DNA of 64,000 bases from Marinoscillum pacificum (GCF_024714495.1 NZ_JAMZMJ010000003.1:1-64000), one strand, 5' to 3'; shown: positions 26,281 through 37,200, counted from the stretch's first letter. The notes: generated by a model from the sequence alone, not told the origin. Made by a program: numbers and translations.

Positions 26281-26736
26281 TTAGTAACCCAAAACCTTCT
26301 CAAAACATACACTATAGGGCATATTCGCATATTGGCCATAATTAGGGATTCTGCTGTAATTCAGTTTGGTGTAGAGTCCAATGGCTTCATGTTGCTTAGT
26401 TCCCGTTTCTAAAACTGTTTTCTTATAACCCAATTCAAGAGTCCATTTTTCTAGCTCTTGGAGTACAAGTTTTGAAATTCCTTTACCCCGGGAAGATGGA
26501 TGAACGAACATCCTTTTAATTTCTACTGAATCTGCATCAAACGTTTTAAAACAACCGCATCCCACCGCTCGATCTTCTTCATCATAAACAACTACTACAT
26601 GATCTATCGTATCCACTTTGTTGTATTGATCATAGTCATCCTGATCATCAGGATACCTTCCTCTTAGATCCAGGTCAAGTAGCTTGATGAGTGCCTGGAA
26701 ATCTATGGAATTGTGATCTGTGCGTTTAATAATCAT
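26281..26736 (-). CDS. GNAT-family N-acetyltransferase
   Basis: 151-residue cytoplasmic acetyltransferase. The acetyl-CoA binding motif is the segment VHPSSRGKGISKLVLQELE (about residues 80-98), preceded by the beta-strand with IKRMFV. It ends with the usual GLYTKLNYSRIPNYGQY block. The substrate cannot be predicted; the pattern resembles small stand-alone GNATs acting on amino groups of metabolites or antibiotics. ATG 26736 is preferred to a GTG 18 bases upstream. It is monocistronic and unrelated to the flanking PULs. Confidence 0.85.
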   Translation of the reverse strand: MIIKRTDHNSIDFQALIKLLDLDLRGRYPDDQDDYDQYNKVDTIDHVVVVYDEEDRAVGCGCFKTFDADSVEIKRMFVHPSSRGKGISKLVLQELEKWTLELGYKKTVLETGTKQHEAIGLYTKLNYSRIPNYGQYANMPYSVCFEKVLGY

Positions 26737-26754
26737 AATGATAGTAAATATCAC

Positions 26755-27138
26755 CTATGAAATGAATATTGGCCAATGGATTGAAAGGAAAGTTGATTGT
26801 CCTTTTAAAATGCAGTTGATAATAGCTGAGTGCCATTCATTGAAGAATTTGGATGATTCATCGATACTTTAAACCTAAAGCAGATACCTATCCGTATATA
26901 AAAATGTACTCTGTATAAAATTGTACAAGTATGTTTCAATAAAAAGCCCCCCTCAAGACGTGAGGAGGGCTTTTTGCGTTTGATAGGTTTATTGCGAAAT
27001 ATTTAGCTCTTTCTGATGACATAAAACCTAATGGATTAATCAACTTCAACGGATTGTTTTCTGTATCAATTAAGTTATGCGCTATGCACTTTAGAAATTT
27101 TACGTAGCTTGATGGCCACATAATAACAACTAATAAAA
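26755..27138. other. 384-base intergenic region with an orphan terminator
   Basis: Non-coding stretch between two divergent genes. The only clear element is the strong hairpin at 26941-26975. A 61-codon leftward frame (27121-26936) ends in the hairpin and contains VKFLKCIAHNL, which faintly resembles transposase C-termini. It lacks other support. Confidence 0.5.
26941..26975. terminator. Orphan bidirectional terminator
   Basis: AAAAAGCCC pairs with GGGCTTTTT, and CCTCA with TGAGG, around loop AGACG, with five A before and five T after. It belongs to neither flanking gene, since both are transcribed away from it. It may end an unannotated small RNA or mark a lost gene. Confidence 0.7.
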
Positions 27139-28332
27139 ATGTCTATGAGAAAGATGTTAATGACAATGATCGGAGTGATCATTGTTTCAACTTTAATTGC
27201 CCAGAAAAAAGCAGTAAAGCCATGGGTTATCAATTATCAAATACAGCCCAAATCGGGATTGAAGACTTCCGGTGGTAACTATATAGCTTCGATATATACG
27301 GACCTGTATCCATTCACTTATGAGCAAATGGAAAGATATAGCCCAATGTATTATGATCTTGATAAAGAAAAGGCAAAAGCTGCGTATGAAAGGGATAAAT
27401 ACTTTGCATACAAGCCGATAGCAAGTGCTAATTTGAAAATTAATGGACAGTATATTGAGGAGGTTGATGGTAACCCATCCTTTCTCGAAGAATTGTCCAA
27501 AAGTCCTCATTTCATGATAAACCTTAATATTGATGATGTCCGGTTTATCAAGGTTCCTGAACCGTCAGACAAATTGTCGCAAATGAATGCTGATGAAATT
27601 CTGTACACATATGCATTGGACTCTCGTGTGGAGATCACAGATATGCAAGGACGAGTGATCTGGAGTACAGAAATTGACCATGAGTTGACAACTTATAACG
27701 TTACCAAGGGGCAATTAATGGCTGATCTTGGTTATAAAACGTCCATAGCTATGGCTAAATCAGAGCAAGAAATGAAGGATGTCCTTATCCGCAGAATGAT
27801 GGGAGAATGGAAGCCAACTATTCGGAATATTGCGATTTATGCGAATTGGGCCTTAAATGCAGAGTTTGGTAAGCGACTTGAATATATTGGTATGGGTCTT
27901 TTTGGTGTTAAAGGAAAAGACTACAAGGAGTTAATAGAACTTCAGGATGAGTTTTTTACGGTCTATGCTAAATTTCATACCTTGAGTGCCAAAAAGCGAG
28001 CTCCAAAATCAGATGTCGATGCCTTCTTTATAAAAGCGATACCCGTATGGGAAAAATATCTTGATGAAAGAGGTTCTGAAATGGAGGAGAACGCAGTTGA
28101 AGGTTTAAGAATGAATATCATCGCTGGAGCAGTATGGGTAGGTGATTTAGAAAAGGCTGGTCAATACCTGGAGTATTTTCCTAAGGCTACCCTGGATTTT
28201 GAAGGTGGCATTGTTGAGAACGATCAGTTTTTACCTCCAACTCTTATGAATAATTTAGGATATGCTGAAAGCTGTCTGCAGTTTTATACTCATATGAAGG
28301 CGGCTGGAGATCGATTAGATATTATTCAATAG
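27139..28332 (+). CDS. Exported protein of unknown function
   Basis: 397-residue protein with a Sec signal peptide (hydrophobic MLMTMIGVIIVSTLIAQ) and no lipobox, so probably periplasmic. The N-terminal half is beta-rich (YQIQPKSGLKTSGGNYIASIYTD, with a repeated pattern of D and Y). The C-terminal part (about 225-390) is helical with TPR-like spacing (AIYANWALNAEFG, AVEGLRMNIIAGAVWVGDLEKAGQYLEYFP). I do not recognise the family. It is a single gene with its own terminator and sits between the two PULs without an obvious role in either. Confidence 0.65.
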   Translation: MSMRKMLMTMIGVIIVSTLIAQKKAVKPWVINYQIQPKSGLKTSGGNYIASIYTDLYPFTYEQMERYSPMYYDLDKEKAKAAYERDKYFAYKPIASANLKINGQYIEEVDGNPSFLEELSKSPHFMINLNIDDVRFIKVPEPSDKLSQMNADEILYTYALDSRVEITDMQGRVIWSTEIDHELTTYNVTKGQLMADLGYKTSIAMAKSEQEMKDVLIRRMMGEWKPTIRNIAIYANWALNAEFGKRLEYIGMGLFGVKGKDYKELIELQDEFFTVYAKFHTLSAKKRAPKSDVDAFFIKAIPVWEKYLDERGSEMEENAVEGLRMNIIAGAVWVGDLEKAGQYLEYFPKATLDFEGGIVENDQFLPPTLMNNLGYAESCLQFYTHMKAAGDRLDIIQ

Positions 28333-28352
28333 GTCAGAACTAACTATAATGG

Positions 28353-28381
28353 AAGCCGGGACGAAAATCTCGGCTTTTTTG
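28353..28381 (+). terminator. Terminator after the exported protein
   Basis: AAGCCGGGA pairs with TCTCGGCTT (one G-T pair) around CGAAAA, followed by six T. Confidence 0.85.
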
Positions 28382-28582
28382 TTGGTAAATAGTACATTCA
28401 AAACCTTGACAAGCTGAGAGGTTGTATAGTGAAATAGCTTTCAGAATGATCAGCTCTTCAAATTCTTCATGTTTTGGGGTACATCATCTTGAAATACCCA
28501 AGGTGTTCTGTAGTGTCAGGTCTACCTGTTTAAAAGTTTGATAGATAAAGGATTAATAAATGGATCATTTTTTAATTAAACA

Positions 28583-28592
28583 CAATCGATTG
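28583..28592. promoter_or_regulatory. LacI-type operator 1 (GH43-GH51 unit)
   Basis: Perfect palindrome CAATCGATTG inside ACACAATCGATTGCGTAAAT, 90 bases before the GH43 start. It matches five other sites in this locus. A hairpin CCTTCTT/AAGAAGG (28615-28638) follows in the leader. The rest of the 349-base gap holds no other recognised feature apart from the preceding gene's terminator. Confidence 0.8.
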
Positions 28593-28681
28593 CGTAAATT
28601 AGCCTAAGTAGGTTCCTTCTTCTGAAATAGCAAGAAGGAGAAGCTAGACTAACAATTTGATGTAGTTAAGTTGATTCAATA

Positions 28682-30415
28682 ATGATGAAAAAAATGATAC
28701 TAAAATCGTGGCTCACCTCACTTGCCGCGAGTTGTTTACTATTGACTGCTACTGGTCAAAAGAACGCACCAGTATTTTCCAAAGTAGTCTACGAAGGAAA
28801 CGATCAGGTATATAATGATTACCCTTTAAAAGAAGGTGAGTTTTATAATCCTATTTTGCAGGGATGCTATCCGGATCCAGCTGTCACACGCAAGGGAGAT
28901 GATTATTACATGGTGGTGTCTTCCTTTGCTATGTTTCCGGGAGTTCCCATTTTTCACTCCAAAGACCTGGTCAATTGGACTCAAGTCGGTCATGTGTTGG
29001 ATCGTGTGTCTCAACTAGATCTGCATGATACAGGCATCAGTGAAGGCGTTTATGCTCCAGGTATCACCTACAATGAGTACAATGATACATTCTACATGAT
29101 TACTACGGCTTTTGCTGGTGGTTTGGGAAATATCATTGTAAAAACCAAAGACCCCTGGAAGGGGTGGGGCGAGCCTATCAAGTTGGACTTTCAGGGAATA
29201 GATCCATGCATCTTTTTTGACGATGATGGCAAAGCGTATGTGGTTCATAATGATGCTCCAGAAAAGGCGAAAGAACGCTATAATGGACACCGAGTTATCA
29301 AAATTTGGGAGTATGATGTAGACAAAGATCAGGTGATTGCTGGTACAGATCACATCATTATAGATGGCGGGGTTGATATAGCTAAAAAGCCTATTTGGAT
29401 TGAGGCTCCTCATCTCTATAAAAAGGGTGAGAAGTATTATTTAATGAGTGCCGAAGGTGGTACTGGAGGCTGGCATAGTGAGGTGGTTTTCATCAGTGAC
29501 AGCCCAAAAGGACCTTATGTTCCTGCTCCGAGTAACCCTATTCTTACGCAAAGGCATTTTCCAAAAGACCGACCAAACATGGTGGATTGGGCTGGGCATG
29601 CTGATATCATCAAGGGGCCTAATGATCAGTATTACGGAGTGTTTTTGGCTGTTAGGCCGAATAAGTCGGGTAGAGTGAATACAGGACGTGAGACGTTTAT
29701 ACTGCCGGTTGACTGGTCAGGCATATTTCCGGTTTTTGAAAATGGACTAGTGCCACTGGAGCCCAAACTAAAAATGCCTGAAGGAGTGGTTAACGAAACG
29801 CATAGCGGGAAGTATTTTCAGAATGGCAATTTTACGATCATCGAAGATTTTACTTCTGATAAGCTACACCCACGCTGGATTGGGTTGAGAGGCCCGAGAG
29901 AAGCTTTCATAGAAATCACCAGAAAAGGACTAAAAATCAATCCATTTGACGCACATATTCGAGAACTGAAACCAACTTCCACGCTTTTTCACAGACAACA
30001 ACATGATGTATTCACATTTACTACGAGCATGATCTATCAGCCGGATTCTAAAAATGATCTTGCTGGAATCACTTGTCTGCAAAATGAAGGGTCCAATTAT
30101 GTGTTTGGAGTCACCAAAATAGATGGAGAATATGTGCTTTTGCTAGAGCGCAACTGGTGGCCAGGTCGGCAGGGAGAGAAATTTTCCAAGATTGTGGCTA
30201 TGGCCAAAATTGATGTTAAGAAACCGATACGACTTCAAGTTGCCGCTGAAGGGGATGATTATCAATTTAATTATTCTACTGATGGAAAGACTTTTAAGAA
30301 TTTAGGAGGTATCGTTTCGGGAGATATCTTGTCAACCAATGTAGCTGGTGGTTTTACCGGAACTCTCATTGGTTTATATGCTACTTCTAATAATGCATCA
30401 CTTCCAGAGAATTAA
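28682..30415 (+). CDS. GH43 beta-xylosidase/alpha-L-arabinofuranosidase
   Basis: 577-residue exported enzyme (signal MKKMILKSWLTSLAASCLLL, cleavage near TATGQ). It is an N-terminal five-bladed GH43 propeller with the three expected acidic residues: Asp65 in CYPDPAV (base), the Asp in QGIDPCIF (pKa modulator) and the Glu in WIEAPHLYKKG (acid). A C-terminal beta-sandwich of about 200 residues follows, typical of XynB-like beta-xylosidases. It would release xylose or arabinose from xylo-oligosaccharides in the periplasm. It lies downstream of a predicted LacI operator and is followed by the GH51 gene, together forming an arabinoxylan side-chain and end-trimming pair. Confidence 0.88.
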   Translation: MMKKMILKSWLTSLAASCLLLTATGQKNAPVFSKVVYEGNDQVYNDYPLKEGEFYNPILQGCYPDPAVTRKGDDYYMVVSSFAMFPGVPIFHSKDLVNWTQVGHVLDRVSQLDLHDTGISEGVYAPGITYNEYNDTFYMITTAFAGGLGNIIVKTKDPWKGWGEPIKLDFQGIDPCIFFDDDGKAYVVHNDAPEKAKERYNGHRVIKIWEYDVDKDQVIAGTDHIIIDGGVDIAKKPIWIEAPHLYKKGEKYYLMSAEGGTGGWHSEVVFISDSPKGPYVPAPSNPILTQRHFPKDRPNMVDWAGHADIIKGPNDQYYGVFLAVRPNKSGRVNTGRETFILPVDWSGIFPVFENGLVPLEPKLKMPEGVVNETHSGKYFQNGNFTIIEDFTSDKLHPRWIGLRGPREAFIEITRKGLKINPFDAHIRELKPTSTLFHRQQHDVFTFTTSMIYQPDSKNDLAGITCLQNEGSNYVFGVTKIDGEYVLLLERNWWPGRQGEKFSKIVAMAKIDVKKPIRLQVAAEGDDYQFNYSTDGKTFKNLGGIVSGDILSTNVAGGFTGTLIGLYATSNNASLPEN

Positions 30416-30568
30416 CACAGGTATAGTTTATTGATTGGTTAAGAAAGAAGCTTTCCTGAGGTGTGCTAGGCATCCTAAACGTAATTCAATTCACCTGTAT
30501 TGAAGAGTTTGTGGGTGTTATCTCAGGGACTTCTTTTTTCATTTGAATCCTACTAATAATCCAAAAAA

Positions 30569-32107
30569 ATGAAAAAGTCTTATATGTTAGCAATTTGGTT
30601 GAGCAGCACCTCCTTGCTATTATCCGCACAGAATGTGCAAGTAAAAGTCCATACGGACCAACCTGCAAATCAGATCAATAAACATATTTACGGTCACTTT
30701 GCTGAACACTTGGGTAGAGGAGTTTACGGTGGACTATATGTAGGTGATACCAGCAGCATTCCTAACACAGATGGTGTTCGTAATGATGTGATCGATGCAT
30801 TGAAAGATTTGAAGATTCCTAACTTGAGATGGCCAGGAGGATGCTTTGCTGATTCTTATCATTGGAAGGACGCTGTTGGTCCTAAAGATCAACGTTTAGC
30901 CACAGAAAACATGGCGTGGGGTAATGTGTGTGAAGACAATGGTTTTGGTACACATGAGTTTTTGGATTTATGTGAGCAACTAGGAGCTGAAGCATACCTG
31001 GCGACCAACATGAATTCTGGAACTGTGCGTGAAGCAGTGGATTGGGTACAATATGTGAATCATGCCAATGGCACCAGTTATCTCACCACTGATCTCAGAG
31101 AAGAAAATGGAAGAGCTACACCCTGGAATGTGAAGTTCTGGGGAATTGGCAACGAATCATGGGACTGTGGCGGCAACATGGACGTAGATCACTACACTGA
31201 TTTATACAAGCAGTATGCTACAGCTATGACCTCTTACAGTAATACGGAAGGGTTGTTTCGAGTAGCAGTCGGACCTGGCTGGGACGATTATCACTGGACT
31301 GTGGAGGTAATGAAGCAGATCCCATTGAAACGACTGGAAGGGTTATCCATTCATCACTATGCAGTGTTAGAGTGGAGCAACAAAGGTTCTTCTTATGACT
31401 TTACCGATGATCAGTATTTCAGCACCATGAAAAAAGCCTGGTTCATGGATGAATTCATTACAGAAAACTCCAAAATCATGGATCAATACGACCCTGAGAA
31501 CAAGGTTGCTTTGGTGGTAGATGAATGGGGTGGGTGGTATGCTCCAATTCCAGAGAAGGGACAGCTTTATCAACAAAATACCATGCGAGACGCCATGATT
31601 GCAGGGTTAACACTCAATGTATTTAATAATCATTCAGATAGAGTGAGGATGGCTAATTTGGCACAAACGGTTAATGTATTGCAAGCGGTAATTCTCACAG
31701 AAGAAGAAAAAATGATTCTTACGCCGACATACCACGTGATGAAAATGTATGCAGTACATCAGGACGCTACTTTGATTCCTGTTTCATTTGACAGCCCAGA
31801 GTATCATAAAGGTGAAGATCAAATTCCTGCATTGTCTATTTCTGCATCAGAGACTGATGGGAAGTTAAGCGTTTCTATGGTTAATATGGATCTTGATAAG
31901 GGGTATGCTCTTAAGTTGGATTTGTCTGGCTATGAGTTTGATACTATAAAAGGTCAAATAATTGAATCAGAAGATATTAGAGATCATAATACGTTTGATC
32001 AACCACGGAAAGTAATAACAACGGAGTTCAAAGATTTCAAGAGTAAAAAGGGAAGTACGATAGTAAGCCTTCCTGCATTTTCCGTTATGATGCTGCAGTT
32101 TGATTAG
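30569..32107 (+). CDS. abfA: Alpha-L-arabinofuranosidase, GH51
   Basis: 512-residue GH51 enzyme with a signal peptide (ending LLLSAQ), so periplasmic rather than cytoplasmic as in many Firmicutes. The barrel carries IYGHFAEHLGRGVYGG, LRWPGGCFADSYHW, acid/base Glu196 in GIGNESWD and nucleophile Glu319 in VVDEWGGWY. A C-terminal jelly roll ends the protein. It removes arabinofuranose from arabinoxylan oligosaccharides. The 153-base gap after the GH43 gene contains a long-range inverted repeat (CCTGAG 30455-30460 with CTCAGG 30522-30527), but no operator, so the two genes are probably one unit. Confidence 0.93.
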   Translation: MKKSYMLAIWLSSTSLLLSAQNVQVKVHTDQPANQINKHIYGHFAEHLGRGVYGGLYVGDTSSIPNTDGVRNDVIDALKDLKIPNLRWPGGCFADSYHWKDAVGPKDQRLATENMAWGNVCEDNGFGTHEFLDLCEQLGAEAYLATNMNSGTVREAVDWVQYVNHANGTSYLTTDLREENGRATPWNVKFWGIGNESWDCGGNMDVDHYTDLYKQYATAMTSYSNTEGLFRVAVGPGWDDYHWTVEVMKQIPLKRLEGLSIHHYAVLEWSNKGSSYDFTDDQYFSTMKKAWFMDEFITENSKIMDQYDPENKVALVVDEWGGWYAPIPEKGQLYQQNTMRDAMIAGLTLNVFNNHSDRVRMANLAQTVNVLQAVILTEEEKMILTPTYHVMKMYAVHQDATLIPVSFDSPEYHKGEDQIPALSISASETDGKLSVSMVNMDLDKGYALKLDLSGYEFDTIKGQIIESEDIRDHNTFDQPRKVITTEFKDFKSKKGSTIVSLPAFSVMMLQFD

Positions 32108-32141
32108 TAGAGCTTGTTCCTAAAATTTTCAGTAACCCGTT

Positions 32142-32173
32142 AAGCCTTGCAAGTTCATTGCAGGGCTTTTTTA
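32142..32173 (+). terminator. Terminator after the GH51 gene
   Basis: AAGCCTTGCAA pairs with TTGCAGGGCTT (one G-T pair) around GTTCA, followed by a T-run. Confidence 0.85.
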
Positions 32174-32288
32174 TTTATGGTGCTGAGTTAACTTTCATAG
32201 GAATGATCGTTTGGTTAATTATAAGCCTTAACGCTAGGCTTGTAGGTGTTATTTTAACCTACTCCATAAGACCTATTCCAGGTAAGGC

Positions 32289-32325
32289 AAAAAAAGAAGC
32301 CGCTCAAATTGCTTTGTAGCGGCCT
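32289..32325 (-). terminator. Terminator of the leftward SusC/SusD operon
   Basis: Stem GCCGCT/AGCGGC (32299-32304 and 32318-32323), followed on the minus strand by TTCTTTTTTT. It faces the GH51 terminator, closing two convergent units in a 248-base gap. Confidence 0.8.
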
Positions 32326-32355
32326 CTATCTAAATGAAGAGAATTATGTGTACTC

Positions 32356-34221
32356 TTAATTGTACCCCGGGTTTTGAGGGTAACCACCCACTGTGGCATC
32401 TATTTCACTTTGTGGGATAGGTCTTAATAAATGGAATTCCTGAGGAGCTGGAGGCGTATACCCTGCAGCAGGAGCACCTCCATTAAACTGAAGGTTATAC
32501 TGTGCAGCAGCACTTGAGCCTTGATAGTGTACTCTTTCAAGTAATCTGCCAGTGCGCTTCAAGTCTAGCCATCTGAAATGTTCACCTGCTAGTTCTCTAG
32601 TTCTTTCATCAAGAATAAAGTCTATCTCATCACCATGTGCTCCAGTAAGGTCTGCCACCGAAATAGGAAGGGCTCCAGCTCTGTTTCTGATCACATTGAT
32701 GTAGTCTACAGCTTCGCTATTTCTGCCTAATTGAATTGCCGCTTCTGCCGCTACGAGATAAGTCTCCGCAAAACGATGTACATAGAATGGTCTAGTAGAA
32801 GCAATGTTAGGATCTTCCTCATATCCTTCTGGTCTTGCCACTCGGTTAAACTTACTCAAACTAGGGAAGTGCTTGTTTTGCTGGTTTCTTGGAAGTTCAT
32901 CCAACGCAGTTGGGCTATTTGCCGTAGGGAAATAGACCACATATCCTTTGCTATTTACCCAGGCACGTCTGTCCGCATCAGATGCAAATGAGTTCTGGAA
33001 CGATAAAGGAGCATGCCACATAGCAGTATCTCCTACCGCAAACTTAGGTTGTCCCACTTGAGATGCGTCTACATAACCAGCATCTGCTTCTGCTTGAGAC
33101 CAGGAGGGAATACTCGCTTCATCATTAGCATACCACACGGTTTGGAATGAACCATTGTATCGTTGGTCATTCACTTTGTCTTCAAAGGCCACATCAATCA
33201 TCCACGGAGTAGGGCTGAACCTAATCCAAGGTCTACCATTCTCTACATCTCTTACCATTCCTGGTACATCCTGTACGTAGAATTCGCGGAAAAGGAAGTT
33301 GTTGATATTGTCTTCAAAACCTCCAGGACTTTGAATTCCAGGGTTAAACTGTTGCTGCAAGTTCCATTCAATCGTCCACATGACCTCAGACGGCCATTCA
33401 TTACTTTCATCCCAGATATCAGCATAGTTAGATTCTAGTTCCACACCATAAGTCCCTCTGTTGGTAATCAAGTCATTCGCGAAGTAGAGTGCTGAGTCAT
33501 AATCATTCGCTCCTGCATAGGATCTATACCCTCTGAATAGGTACGCCTTGGATAGCAAATGCAATGCAGATGCCTTCCAAACTCTACCTCTCTGTGTAAG
33601 GTCAGGTCTTTGATCTGGTAAGTTGGTCGCTGCAGCCCTTAAATCAGCGATTACTCCATCCATTACTTCCTCTTCTGTAGCTCTGGTAAGAACGTTTGTT
33701 GGATTGGTATTGAATGCATAAGGTCCAGACCCCAAATCGATGGTTGCTCCACCGTATTGGCGAGCCAAAAGGAAATACCATGCGCCTCTTAAGAATTTAG
33801 CTTCAGCAATTAACTGGTCTAATTCTTCTGTGGTTAGTCCTGTGGCATCCGGTCCTATTTGGATAATACCATTACACGTGTTGATTGCGGGGTACGCATT
33901 GTTATGTGCAAAGGTGATTCTACCATTAGATGGGTTTAGTGTAGTATAAATGGCTAATGGTGTGTCGGAAATTTGTTGTCCTTCCATGTATTCATCAGAG
34001 AATACTGCCATCATTGCACCAGCTTCATAGCCATAATATGGCCGGAACCGGGCGTAAGCTGCAATTAGCCCATTTCTTAATCCGTCCGCTGAAGCAAACG
34101 TTTCAGGAGTTAGACTTCCTCTTGGTGTCTCTTCCAGAATGTCTTCACATCCAGAGAGTATCGCTAACATCATTAATGATGCACAACTAATTTTTAATAA
34201 CTTTTTCACTGTGTCAAACAT
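32356..34221 (-). CDS. susD: SusD/RagB-type lipoprotein (xylan locus)
   Basis: 621-residue surface lipoprotein (lipobox LAILSGC), longer than the SusD at 15196. It opens with EDILEETPRGSLTPETFAS and carries the helical SusD core (AEAKFLRGAWYFLLARQYGGA). Its C-terminal block reads FILDERTRELAGEHFRWLDLKRTGRL. The C-terminus PQNPGYN is also typical. It binds xylan fragments and caps the partner SusC. ATG 34221 lies just past the susC stop codon; an earlier in-frame ATG at 34236 would overlap susC by 14 bases. Either way the two genes are translationally coupled. Confidence 0.95.
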   Translation of the reverse strand: MFDTVKKLLKISCASLMMLAILSGCEDILEETPRGSLTPETFASADGLRNGLIAAYARFRPYYGYEAGAMMAVFSDEYMEGQQISDTPLAIYTTLNPSNGRITFAHNNAYPAINTCNGIIQIGPDATGLTTEELDQLIAEAKFLRGAWYFLLARQYGGATIDLGSGPYAFNTNPTNVLTRATEEEVMDGVIADLRAAATNLPDQRPDLTQRGRVWKASALHLLSKAYLFRGYRSYAGANDYDSALYFANDLITNRGTYGVELESNYADIWDESNEWPSEVMWTIEWNLQQQFNPGIQSPGGFEDNINNFLFREFYVQDVPGMVRDVENGRPWIRFSPTPWMIDVAFEDKVNDQRYNGSFQTVWYANDEASIPSWSQAEADAGYVDASQVGQPKFAVGDTAMWHAPLSFQNSFASDADRRAWVNSKGYVVYFPTANSPTALDELPRNQQNKHFPSLSKFNRVARPEGYEEDPNIASTRPFYVHRFAETYLVAAEAAIQLGRNSEAVDYINVIRNRAGALPISVADLTGAHGDEIDFILDERTRELAGEHFRWLDLKRTGRLLERVHYQGSSAAAQYNLQFNGGAPAAGYTPPAPQEFHLLRPIPQSEIDATVGGYPQNPGYN

Positions 34222-34222
34222 T

Positions 34223-37200
34223 TTAGAATTGAACATTGATTCCGAAAATGAAACTTTTCATTATTGGCGAATCTGGAGTTACTACCAAACGCTGGCTACC
34301 ATCACCGAATCCTGAAGTTGAAGTACTTCCTGTTCCATTTGGTTCTGGATCTACAGCACCAGCTTTAACCAGGTCAGAGAAGAAGGCTTTGAAAGGATTG
34401 TTTGCTGTAACATATACCCTGGCTGATTTAAGACCTACTTTATCCAATACCACAGGAGGTAGGGTATAGCCTAGGTTGATGCTTCTGATTTTTGCGAATG
34501 TCGCATTGAAATAACCCAACGTAGACCCGTATTGTGGGCTTTGAAGTCCTGGTCTTGGATAAGCGTTTGTAGGATTGTCTGGAGTCCAGTAGTCTACATC
34601 TGCCTGGTTTCTTCTTCCTTCCATCGTAGCAATTGGGAAACTTACGTTTCCTTGATGGAATCTACTGATAGTCATACCACCAACTCTTGCAAATGCTACT
34701 ACAGACAAATCAAATCCTTTATATCCGAAACGTGTAGTGATTCCTCCAATCCAGTCAGGGTTTAATTTTCCGATGATTGTACGGTCTTCATCATCTCTGA
34801 TGCCATTCCCGTTAACATCTTCTACTTTGATATCACCAGGTACTCTACCATCGAATGTGCTTGCTTCATCAGCTTCATCGGATTGCCAGATACCAATTTT
34901 TCGGTAATCATAAATCACATCCATTGGCTCACCTACAAACCACCCATTGCTGATATTTCTTTTTAAAGTATCCACTAGCTGAGTGATTTCCTCTTGCCAA
35001 CTTGTAAAGTTTACATCTACTTCAAAACTGAAATCCCCTGGAGATTTTGGCTCTACAATAAGGGCATTCATTGCAAGCTCAATACCTCTGTTTCTTGTTT
35101 GACCAATATTCACACGATAGCTTCCAGCTACACCAGACATGATTGGAAGATCCTGGGATTGAAGGATGTCTTCAGTGTCTTGTTGATACACTTCGATACT
35201 ACCTTTGATCCGGTTGGTTAAGAAACCAAAGTCAACTCCGATGTTGGCCGTTTTGGTAAACTCCCACGATAAATTGTTATTGGCAAGGTTGCTCACCTCA
35301 TAGCCAATCACACCGCCATCAGGTCCGATGTTGTATAGTCTCTCACCTAGTGAACCTAAAGAGGCATATGGTGCAATCGCCTGGTTGGATGTAAGTCCAT
35401 ATCCAGCTCTTAGTTTAAGCTCTGAAACTGGTGTTACTCCGCCCATGAAAGACTCATTTTTGATGTTCCAACCAAGTGCAACCGCAGGATATACGAAGTA
35501 TTGACTTCCTTTAGCTAGTCTTGACGATCCATCTACTCGTCCTGTTAATGTCAATAAGTAGCGATTATCATAGGCATAGTTCGCTCTGGCCATATAGGAG
35601 ATGATACCCCATTCTGAATAAGTTGGGCTATCAGCTACTGTGGTTCCTGACTGTGAGAAATCATAGAACTGTAATTGATCGTTGACGATGCTATTGGTTC
35701 CGAAGGACTCCTGAGTGAATTTGTCTTTTTGTACACTGAAAAGACCTGTTAGGTTTAAGCTATGCTTTTGTGCAATTACCTTGTCATAAACCAATAGGTT
35801 TTCAATGGTGTAATTATAACCGTGGTTGTTTAAGCTATTGGCCGTGTTGGGTTGGTTGCTTCTCAGAATGGCACTCGTGAAATTACCTCTTTTGGTAAAG
35901 CTTCCATCAAGTCCTACGTTGATTCTGTATTTAAGACCATCCAATATTTTCACCTCACCGTAGAAACTGTTGAAAGCTCTCATTTGTCTTCTCTCAGATA
36001 CCCAAAGATCCGAGTTGTAAAGTAGGAGAGGGTTTACTCTGTTGTCATCAATGTGGCCTATAGCAGGCAATCGGTTTACTTCTCCATCTTCAGTGTATGG
36101 TTTGAACAATGGACTCATTGTCAGGATATTGAAGTAAGGGTTTTGACTTTCTCCTAAAGAAACATTGTATGAAAGCTGAGAGCTGATTCCTAATTTAATC
36201 CGATCATTCACCTGATGATCCAATGTCAACCTCATAGAGTTTCTATTGAAAGATTGTCCAGGTAAAGCATTGGTTTCTTTGAAGTAGTTTCCGGAGAAAA
36301 GGAATTGAGTCTTATCTGTACCACCAGTAAAACTTAATTCATGATTTGTGATTATACCCTGCTTTAGCATCAAATCTTGCCAATCAACTGATCTTGCCAA
36401 GTCTATTGATTCACGTTCATCTGCTGTTAACTCATACTGACCAGCGTCTTGTACGAACTTAGCATACTCTTCACCATTGAATACATCGTAGTTGCCAAGT
36501 GGTTGAGAAATACCATGGTAGCCATTATAGCTTACATTCGATTCTCCTGCTCGACCTCTTTTGGTCGTAATTAGAATTACACCATTAGCACCTCTGGAAC
36601 CATAAATCGCAGTAGAAGAGGCATCTTTCAAGATGTTTATAGATTTAATGTCTCCTTGGTTGATACTATTAAGTCCACCTAGATAAGGAATACCATCCAA
36701 TACTACCAAAGGCTCGTTAGCAGAGTTACCTCCAAGAGATCTGTTCCCTCTAATTCGGATTCTCATTTCAGCTCCAGGTCTGGAACTGGTTCTCTGCAGC
36801 TGAACACCGGCAATGCGACCTTGGAGTGCCTGAGTAACATTAGGGGCAGGTACTTCTGTGATAGCCTTGGCGTTGACAGTGGTAATTGCTCCTGTAACAT
36901 CACTTTTCTTTTGAGTTCCATAACCGACAACTACCACTTCAGACAACTGCTCGATATCTGTGGATAAGGAAATGTCTATTTTGGATTGGTTACCAACTTT
37001 TACTTCTTGTGTTTTGAAGCCTATAAAACTATAGCTTAGAGTCTGTCCGGATTCCACTTCTATAGAATAGTTACCAGACATGTCTGTTGTAGTTCCTTTT
37101 GCGGAACCTTTGATTAAAACAGTTACTCCTGGTAGTTCAGCACCTGTATCATCTGTTACAGTACCAGATACGGTTTGCTGAGCGTACAACTGGTTTGGAA

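Noticed and set aside
26936-27121. 61-codon leftward frame as a gene or transposase remnant
   Set aside because: Its last residues are encoded by the terminator hairpin and only one short stretch looks transposase-like, so it is mentioned as a possibility and not called.
30455-30530. CCTGAG/CTCAGG inverted repeat before GH51 as a terminator or riboswitch
   Set aside because: The arms are 60 bases apart with little pairing between them. The T-rich stretch after it (TTCTTTTTTC) is suggestive but too weak to call.
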